Shown here piece after piece: positions 56,678 to 64,000 of a stretch of 64,000 nucleotides of DNA (position 1 is the first letter of the stretch; each line of letters opens with the position of its first letter). The stretch spans positions 42,749 through 106,748 of the forward strand of contig JAMAHW010000019.1 of NCBI GenBank assembly GCA_023627715.1, read 5' to 3'. This DNA comes from Periconia sp. R9002 (Eukaryota; Ascomycota; Dothideomycetes; Pleosporales; Periconiaceae). A program made the translations under genes and the position numbers. The notes beneath the pieces are model-generated. The model ran no database searches. It was given only the letters and a program-made list of their open reading frames with translations, and had not been told where the DNA came from.

Positions 56678-57840
56678 ATGGAATTGTGGGCTCTCCTAAT
56701 CGCCGTTTTCCTCGTCATCATCAGCTACGTCGCACTCGACATCATGGGCTTTCTTTCACGGAGCGATCAGTTTCAAGTAGAGGGGTTGGTGAGACTACCT
56801 TTGATGTCTGACCTCTAACCTTTTGGTTTCTAATATTCTCTCTCCAGACTGTTCTTCTCACTGGCGCCTCCCAAGGCATGGGCTTGGAAGTGGCCAAGAT
56901 TCTTGCGCAGCGTGGTGCCCATGTTGTGCTCGTGGCTCGAAATTCAGAAAAGCTTCAAGCTGCAAAAGATCATGTCCAAGCCCTGGCTAAGAATTCTGCT
57001 ACTCAACGTTTCCATACCATCTCCGCCGACGTCGCCATCGAGAGTGAAAATGTCCGGATCCTTCACGAGGCTACCATTTGGAATCATGGTCGGACTCCCG
57101 AAATTGTATGGGCAAACGCTGGAAGCTCTACCCCAGGTCTGTTCCTCGACACCAGCATGGCGACCTTGAGGTCCCAGATGGATGTAAATTATTGGGCAGC
57201 CGCCTATCTAGCACACCATACATTGAAGGCATGGCTCTACCCCGATTCGCCCTACAAAGCAGAGAGTCCCACAACTAATCCCCAACCACCACGGCATCTA
57301 ATCTTTACGTCTTCTGTTCTGTCTTGCATCAACGTTGCTGGATATTGTGGATATTCAGCTGCCAAATCCGCAATGAAATCTCTGTCTGATGGACTCCGCA
57401 TGGAGGTCAACCTCTACAACGGCGCTCGTCGCGCCTCAAACAATCCCAACGGTCAACAGCCCGCTCCGTTCGATGTACAAGTGCAATGCATATTTCCTGC
57501 AACCATTACCTCTCCCGGACACGCCAACGAGCAACTAACCAAGCCTGCGGTTACCAAGAAAATCGAGGAAGGGGATGATGAGCAAAGTTCATACGAAGCT
57601 GCAATGGGTGCTATTAAGGGACTAGACGCTGGGAAGTACTCAACATCAACCACGTTCAAAGGACATTTGATGCGTACGAGCGGAATGGGTGCTGCACCAA
57701 GAGACAGTATCATCCTTGATACGTTAGTGCAGTTGCTTGCGAGCATCATTTGGTTGTTTCTCGGACCCAGTTGGGAAAGCACTGTGTGGAACTGGGGTAA
57801 AACACATGGAATGGAGAAGTATAAGCCAAACTCAATATAG
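56678..57840 (+). CDS. TSC10: 3-ketodihydrosphingosine reductase (short-chain dehydrogenase)
   Basis: Two exons, 56678-56788 and 56848-57840 (59 bp intron), 367 aa. An N-terminal span (LWALLIAVFLVIISYVALDI) anchors it in the ER. The Rossmann NADPH motif TGASQGMG begins exon 2; then RNSEKLQAA, NAG in VWANAGSS, and the catalytic Ser (SSVLS) and YxxxK (YCGYSAAKS). A C-terminal hydrophobic segment (TLVQLLASIIWLFLGPSW) is typical of the Tsc10/KDSR group. It reduces 3-ketodihydrosphingosine to dihydrosphingosine in the second step of sphingolipid synthesis, using NADPH. The sequence APFDVQVQCIFPATITSPGHANE also fits this subfamily. Other SDRs are less likely because of the two membrane segments. 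Confidence 0.92.
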
Positions 57841-58268
57841 CTACTCGTCGAACAGGAATCCAATGCGATTCTAAATCTCTACATGTATCTGCTAAGAATT
57901 TGCCGCTCTCGTCGCACCGGATTATGCTCAGATTCCATTCTCTTGTCAACTGACCAACGATTGAAAGTCCAATATAGACAACCTGTACCTGGAGCAATCA
58001 CTTTCCAGTGTCAATGTCCCAATAAGCATGTTGACTGTCGTTGCAAGAGTGATCACTCTACGTATAAGTTCACGGAAGGTTTGGGTTAAGCATTTTAGCG
58101 TTGTCTGAAAAGGGATTTGAGGGCCAATCTTATCAGTCCCACTGCGGGGTAGTTATCTTGGGTTTTAGAATCGCACTCTACCTAGGTACTTAGCCATCTG
58201 CCACGACAACCATAGGTGATCGTGTTCTTGACACACGACTTCTGACACTAGTGATATATGCTTTTCCG
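57841..58268. other. Spacer upstream of the MYND protein gene
   Basis: About 430 bp with no gene seen. Contains a TACCTAGGTA palindrome at 58179-58188, about 80 bp above the MYND protein start. Confidence 0.5.
58179..58188. repeat. Palindromic decamer TACCTAGGTA
   Basis: Exact copy, 81 bp upstream of the MYND protein start. Confidence 0.8.
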
Positions 58269-59860
58269 ATGCCGGACAAATGCAAAGAAAGGGAGCGCTT
58301 GGCAGCTGCCGGCAATCCGGATATCCCATCCATTCCCGTGGGTGCAATACGAGGGCGCCTCTGCTTTCGCTGCTTTGCTCCCTCGACGAAAATCCTAAAG
58401 TGCGGAGGGTGTAAACGGGCTTACTACTGTTCCAAGCAGTGCCAAAAACTGGACTGGTCTGCCTTGCACAAGAACCATTGTGAGATCTTCAAGACTATCA
58501 ACGAAGTCGAAGAGCAGCAATATCAGAGCAGCCGTGTATGTATATTAGAGTCGATGGCGGGCTATTTCAATTGGCTCCTGCTAACTATGCCCCTTTTCTT
58601 GCAGACTTGGTCCGAGTACAGTAATCAATTAGTACGAGCCCTTATAAGACTGCTGGTTTTCAGCATAGATTTAACCCGGCAATACAGTTACAAACAGTTC
58701 GCATCATTCGAAATGCCGCACCAGGAGACGAAGCTCTGCGATATGTGATCCAGTCAGTCGAAATACATGTACCTTACGAGTAGCGAAGAGAAACATACAG
58801 CTAACCTAAGCACAGAGCACAAGCATACTGTGCATTTTGCCGTCGTACTGCAGTCCAGCTCGCAGACCGTAGCATTGCACTCAAACCCTGCGGTAAATGC
58901 CGGCTGGTCTCATCTTGCACGGAATGCCCTCAAGCCGACACGCACACGGCCTCCGTCTGCAGCTCGTACGCCAAGTTTGCAAAGATTGAGAATTTCCGCA
59001 TCGACTTCTTCGAGGACACGGGCAAGGCGTCGCCGCTTACGTGCACGCAGTTTCCCCGGAAAACCCGCAAATCGCTGGCCAGTTCCATGGGCTGGTACGA
59101 CTACTTTGTGAACATATCCGACAAGTCCCAGATTGCAGGCATCATCAAGCCCGATTTCGATGGTTTGGTGGGTCCAAAGGGTGAGGAAGACCAGGAGCGC
59201 ATGCGGCTGTTCCTTCTCTGCTCCACGGACAATCTCACCATGCCGCTGACCATCGCCTCCGCACTTGAGGATATCTCCTATGACAAGCCGTTTCTAAATC
59301 TTCATCTCGTCGGCGCTACTGGGCGCGAAGTGATAGCACTGGGAAACATGGAGGAGCTGTTTCACCTCAACCCCGCGTTGAGAGGTTTTCATATCACGGC
59401 CGTGGGGCCAAACCTCATGTCAGGCCCGAATGGCTCACCACTCATCCCCAAAACAGACGTCAACTGCTGCCCCGCGTGCAAAGCCGATGGCCGCAAACGA
59501 TCCATTGCCATATACAAAGGTCTCTATCATGACTTTGTGAAGATACCCGAGTACGAAAAGCCGGACTTGGTCGTCTTGTTCAATAGTGGTTGGGCCGATG
59601 GGGACGACGCCGAGTCAGACTGGGCGCCGACAATAGATAATCTGCTTGAAGCCGGTGTACCAGCCCTGTTCACTACGTACAACGAACAAGAAGCGGAACA
59701 CGAGAGCCGCAGGATGAAGGAGAAGAGTGCCAAGTTTGAAGTGGATGCGGGCGCTAATAAATGGTCCGGTCTGATGCCTACCCCGGAGTTCATCGACGAG
59801 GAGTATGGGATGTGGTACCAAAACGCATATAGATATGTTATTCGAGGGAAAACAGGTTGA
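58269..59860 (+). CDS. MYND zinc-finger protein with Mss51-like C-terminal domain
   Basis: Four exons, 58269-58535, 58605-58631 (27 nt), 58688-58752 and 58816-59860; 467 aa. Residues ~36-72 form a MYND finger (CFRCFAPSTK, CGGCKRAYYCSKQCQ, HKNHC). After a helical linker, a second metal-site candidate appears around 123-160 with YCAFC, PCGKC and SSCTEC. The large C-terminal domain (about 190-460) contains MGWYDYFVNISDK, LHLVGATGREVIALGNMEELFHLNPAL, and the HAFN-type glycine/Asp segment VVLFNSGWADGDD...WAPTIDNLLEAGVPALFTTYNEQEAEHE, as in the Mss51 C-terminal domain family. Yeast Mss51 activates COX1 mRNA translation, but this family is wide in ascomycetes and the protein lacks an obvious presequence, so that role cannot be assumed. 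The last intron (58753-58815) uses GTCAGT; its acceptor was chosen to keep the YCAFC motif in frame. Exact splice sites of exons 2-3 are less certain. Confidence 0.75.
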
Positions 59861-60498
59861 CCGGACACGGTAAAATGATATGTCATGATACTGGCAATGG
59901 ACGTGAATACGGGTATGTACGCTTAGATGAGACGTGAACCGAAACTAATGCCAACAACTACAGCAAATGCAGAGGAATCACTGAGTATGATACGAGCGGA
60001 TAGGATTTATGTACATGCGTCACGACATCGAAACAAGAGCAAACCTGCATCGCGTTCCTATAGAGTCCTTGTGACAAGAATGTGTTCTCGCAATCCATGG
60101 AACTACAATATCAGAGAAGATCCTGCAGACCTTTGATTTGGGAGTATTACGTAGCAGCTGTTGCATTCACACACTCATGAGATTGTCATAGTAGTTTGAC
60201 TCATCTTAAAAAAACGCTTTAGTCCTCGTGACGGAAACAATATATATTCCTGACAGAGCTATGTTACGTTGTTGTTACACCTCATTCGGAATGCAGTAGA
60301 CATTCGACTGATTTTGTGTGATGCATTGCTGGATCAGTCGTGATCTATCACTCTCTTTTTGATGAGCCGTGTAGGGGATGTGGCGCGTACAGGTTCAAGT
60401 TTGAATTGAACCACTACCGCGAACGAGAATGGCACGCTTTTTCACATTAATTTCCGTCTATACCTTTAGTTTTTCAACTCTCTTCAGTCCTCGAATAC
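59861..60498. other. Convergent spacer
   Basis: About 640 bp between the MYND protein and KAP114 3' ends. An inverted repeat GGTTCAA-GTTTG-AATTGAACC (about 60394-60414) could form a hairpin; it lacks tRNA features. No gene seen. Confidence 0.45.
60394..60414. other. Short inverted repeat near the KAP114 3' end
   Basis: Left arm GGTTCAA at about 60394 and right arm TTGAACC a few bases further on, separated by a 7-base loop. It lies in the untranslated spacer about 85 bp beyond the KAP114 stop codon; a role in 3' processing is conceivable but unsupported. Confidence 0.3.
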
Positions 60499-63400
60499 CT
60501 AGGCAGCATTTTCACGTAAACGGGTTCGCTCTTCGTCTGTAAGGGCTTCAAACTCTGCCGCAAACTCAGATGTCGTATGCGCTCTCTTAAAGAAGTCCAT
60601 AATAAAGGCCTGAGTTTCGTCGTCTTTCTGTCGGCCGCCGCCAGGCGCATCATCTGCTGCATACGCCATGAGCTGCTCTTTGGTCAACTTGCTTCCTAAG
60701 TCAATGAACGGATTCGGTTCGTCTTCCCAATCTTCATCATCAGGCTGTTCTTCTGCCAGCTCTGCAGCAGCAGCAGCGTCGAGTTCTGGATGTGCACCGG
60801 CTGCTGACTGAAGCTCCACAATGAGGACTTTCAAAATCTTGAGAGTGGCGGGTATGATCGTGAATTGATCTGGATCTGTACATACGTTAGCCAAAATATG
60901 CCCAGATATTGGATGCGCCGTCGACGAAAGCAAATGAGGAGAGAAAGATAATGATTATGTGAGTGTAGGAACACAAGAACATAACATGATCGGGCCACAG
61001 CTTACTTTGACGGGCGCGGCTGCGTGTTCTGATGCGGCTATCATTGCTGGGGATCAAATCACCTTTTACTTGAACTGCCGCGACTCTGGGATCCTTCAAA
61101 TCGTAGAGTTTTGAGAGAGCAATTACGCTGCGTGGATAATTTTAGCGGAGTGCGTGAAACTAATGAACTGGGCAACTTACTTCTGCCTGATCTCATCGTA
61201 ACCCGTGAAATTGATTGAATTTTCCAACCATTTCCCCAGTACAACCTGCAATCCATTCTGCCCGTCGATGTTCTGTCCCGCCAAGAACTGTACAACCTCT
61301 TGGGCGTGATTTAAACTCAGTCGCGCAAAGACCAGGGTGAGGCTTTGAATAAATGGGTGATGTTCCGCCGATCCCAACCTTATGGCCACTGTACGCAGGA
61401 GTTCTTCGAGATAGGGTCCCAGTCTCTCGTGGCCAGCTTTCTCGACAACTTCAGCGGCAAGGGCACCCACTTCGCTCGCAGCAACGTCGTTGACGCTGGC
61501 AGAAAGCAGACGAGAAATAACGAGTAAGACGACTTCCAGGCCAGCTTTATTGGATTCATCTCTCCACTCGAAAAGCTGTTGATGGTCGTGTGCAACAATG
61601 CTCTTCAAGGCTTTGGTAGCAGACTTGAGCAGTTCTTCGTCTTCAGAATTGAGAAGAAGACTAGTGAGTTTTGGCATGGAGGCTTGTACAAACCCAGCGG
61701 GGAGAGGCTCCGGTCCATGGTCTGCAAGTACAGCAAGCAGGTCGGCGGCAAGAATAGTAAGATTGCTCGCCTCGGTAAGATTGCCGACATCGAAAGCTCC
61801 AGTTAACGACGGGAGAACTTTGGCGCAAAGTTGAACATATGCGTCACCACCCATCCGTGCTATTCGATCAGTGACCTCTTCGAATGTCTCGTTAACCATT
61901 ATGACTATCTGGAAATTGTCTGCTGTATGCCTAGCCACGGTGAACAGAACATCAAGCCCATTGCCAGTAATGCATATCTGAGAATCTAGCAATATAGCGT
62001 CTCGTAGTGTTTCAACCAGTGTGGCCATGAGATCATCACTATCAGCCAACTCTTCTAGATCCTGTGATTGGAGGTATGTAGAGATCGCGGCGACAATGGA
62101 GGGTTGGAGAGGATGCACTGTAGCCGCGGGAAGTGCTTGAATGTAGTATTGGAGCGCACGGATACACGATACTTGGACGACGTCGGACTGGTCGTTGGGA
62201 ATTGCTTGGAGCGAGGCTTCGAGGAAAGAGGGTGCGAATTGCAGTAAAGCGTCACCAGAAGATCTCGTGAGACTTCCAGCGACCAGATAGCCTCGAGCCC
62301 TCAAGAAGATATCGGGTTGTTGCATCGCGTATCGTATAAAATCGATAAATCCAGTCGCGTGCTCTGGATCGATCAACTTTTCTGTATCCTGGAAATCGCT
62401 TAGCAGCTGGTTCAAAACGTACAGCGCAGCTTCTTTGGCTTTCCAACTCTCATTGGTGGAGTACAGAGAGCGAGTGTAAGCCAGCAATCCCTCAAGGGTT
62501 GGTTGAGTGAGCCACTCGCCGATTTTGATAACCAAATCACCACAAGCTGTGCGAGGAGTGTAGTTGGCTGTAACGCTCGTCTCTTCTGAGAGGAAAATAT
62601 TGACATCAATATCCCAGAGGCCCTCTTCCTCTGTAGTGATGTGGGCATAGGCGACCGCCAGTTTCATGACCTCGAACACCCATGAAGCGTTGGCACCCGT
62701 GGTCTGAAGCTGTTGCTCAAGTTCGGTTCGTACCGCTGGGGCACGTAAACAGGCTTGCATGAAGTCAAGCTCTTCCAAAACCAAGAAATCAAGAGTATAT
62801 GGCAGTCCATCGGCATCCTCCAATCTGCTTGAACGCTCCCCTTGTATGTACATTTGATGATAGGCGGGCTGTAAAGATGTCAACTCTTCCCAGGTAGCGC
62901 TGAATAGAACGGGGTTCTGGGGAGACAGAACGGACGGGAAAATGGAATGAATGCGCATAAGAATCTGTGTTTGATTAGACTGTGGCACATTTCAAAGTAT
63001 AACAGATCATGACTTACCTTGACGACCTGAAGCTTCAGGGCCACAAGTCCTCGATACAATTCAGCATTGGGTGTATCCTCATTCTCTTCGGCCTCGGAAG
63101 GCGGGTTGGGTAGTTTGATCTTCATGGTCGCGATAAAAAAGGGATTCCACTCTTGCAAGACCTCGTCAGCAAAACTTTTGACTTCGGCTTTGTGATCCTC
63201 CATGACCATCTCAAGTATCTCAAAGCAATCTCTGAAGACACTGCAAGCCAGTGCACGTAGAGTAGGTTTGCGCGCGTCATTCACGGCAACATCGTGGACG
63301 ACCTTGATTAGCTGTTTTGCTACACTGAAGAATTGTGTCTCATTGAAGCAGTCATCAACCAGTTCTCCGAGTACCTTGAGGGCACCATGTAATTGGCCAT

Positions 63401-63827
63401 CGGTAGCGTTTGGAATTAGGTTCAAAAGAATGGTGAGAAGGTCGGGCCATTGATCGGGGTAGTCGGCGCTCGCGATTTTACTGACTACCAGGCTGGCAGC
63501 AGCTTTGAGCTTGCGATCAAGGTCATCGGTGGTGGCAAGCTCCAGGAGCAATTGTCGAATTTTGGGCTTCTCTTGGTCGGAGACGAGTAGGTGGCCCTTG
63601 AAGGTGTCCATGTTATCGCTCCATCCTGCCAGGACCAGCTGTTTGAGGTAGAGTAGAGAGGCCTGCCGTATATTGATGGGCACGTGAGCATGACGGGCTA
63701 TTTCGACAAGGGCGATGGGGAAATCTTGGTGGCCGTACAGACTCTGGAGTTGCTCCTCGGCCTGCTTGCGGGGTGCTTCTTGGGCGGTTTGGGTGGCCGA
63801 TAGCAGCTGCACTAGCTGGTCCTCCAT
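60499..63827 (-). CDS. KAP114: Importin-beta family karyopherin Kap114 / importin-9
   Basis: Four exons, 63827-63018, 62964-61181, 61127-61006 and 60875-60499, 1030 aa; introns 53, 53 and 130 bp. The N-terminus MEDQLVQLLSATQTAQEAPRK opens a HEAT-repeat solenoid; the importin-beta N-terminal domain is at about 20-100 (RKQAEEQLQSLYG, IRQASLLYLKQLV). A Glu/Asp-rich acidic stretch (AEEQPDDEDWEDEP) near the C-terminus followed by FIDLGSKLTKEQLMAY is characteristic of Kap114/importin-9. It carries histones H2A-H2B and TBP into the nucleus and releases them with Ran-GTP. The start ATG at 63827 gives the expected family N-terminus; upstream the frame runs into a poly-G artefact, translated as polyproline, which should not be included. 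Confidence 0.92.
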
Positions 63828-63892
63828 GGCCAGTAATGTGCGTGAAGGATCAATCAGTCGAAATTTGTCTCGTAGCTGGCGCGACACAAGTG

Positions 63893-63946
<54 letters not shown>

Positions 63947-64000
63947 TTGGGGGGGGCGAAACCAAAAATCGTGGACCCCCGGGGGGGGGGGGGCCCCCCG
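63828..64000. other. Suspected sequencing or assembly artefact (poly-G)
   Basis: G occupies 51 consecutive positions (63894-63944), followed by TTTT, eight more G (63949-63956), and further long G and C runs at the very end. Natural G runs of this length are rare and unstable; two-colour sequencers call G when the signal is absent. Only 63828-63893 looks like genuine KAP114 leader sequence. Confidence 0.75.

Noticed and set aside
60394..60414. GGTTCAA...TTGAACC looked like a tRNA T-arm
   Set aside because: It is a simple inverted repeat with a seven-base loop; acceptor, D and anticodon arms are missing.
63828..63965. Extension of KAP114 into an N-terminal polyproline tract
   Set aside because: The prolines are encoded by the poly-G artefact on the opposite strand; the ATG at 63827 gives the family N-terminus.

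Overview
The window is eukaryotic, from a filamentous ascomycete (Pezizomycotina). Genes are dense but monocistronic, are broken by many 47-110 bp GT-AG introns with CTAAC-like branch sites, and encode proteins whose closest recognisable families are fungal (Ssk2-type MAPKKK, Nup120, Kap114, Vrl1-type VPS9 protein, BBE-type secreted oxidase). I could not fix the class; nothing points to a yeast. All exon boundaries below were built by hand from splice signals, reading-frame continuity and family conservation; every multi-exon model given here closes in frame.

Layout. 0.6-10 kb: RIC1 (Golgi Ypt6 GEF subunit), an RNase H-like protein, a seven-pass membrane protein of unknown function and a UBE2S-type ubiquitin-conjugating enzyme, all on the minus strand. 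10-15.3 kb: NUP120 and RAD51, minus strand. 17.1-22 kb: two conserved fungal orphans read divergently from a 2.35 kb spacer. 23.2-30 kb: a secreted BBE-type FAD oxidase and a very large VPS9-ankyrin-PX-BAR protein (Vrl1 type), plus strand. 30.9-41 kb: DNA2 and a mitochondrial oxodicarboxylate carrier from one divergent promoter, then histidyl-tRNA synthetase. 41.4-50.3 kb: SSK2-type osmostress MAPKKK and an ammonium transporter, divergent across 2.9 kb. 51-60 kb: EMC5, a DUF5519 'luciferase-domain' protein, SAS10/UTP3, 3-ketodihydrosphingosine reductase and a MYND/Mss51-like zinc protein. 60.5-63.8 kb: KAP114. The last ~110 bases are an apparent sequencing artefact (51-base poly-G run).

The genes are core cellular functions rather than a cluster: replication and repair (DNA2, RAD51), nuclear transport (NUP120, KAP114), endomembrane traffic (RIC1, the Vrl1-type GEF, EMC5, KSR1), ribosome biogenesis (SAS10), translation (HTS1), stress signalling (SSK2) and nitrogen uptake (MEP). 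I found no biosynthetic gene cluster, tRNA, rRNA, CRISPR array or intact transposon. The most unexplained signals are non-coding: seven perfect copies of the palindrome TACCTAGGTA, all between genes, and a roughly 110-base element present in three places. Splicing is also notable: an ATG-only first exon, 18-nt exons, a GC-AG intron, and three frame-neutral stop-free introns.
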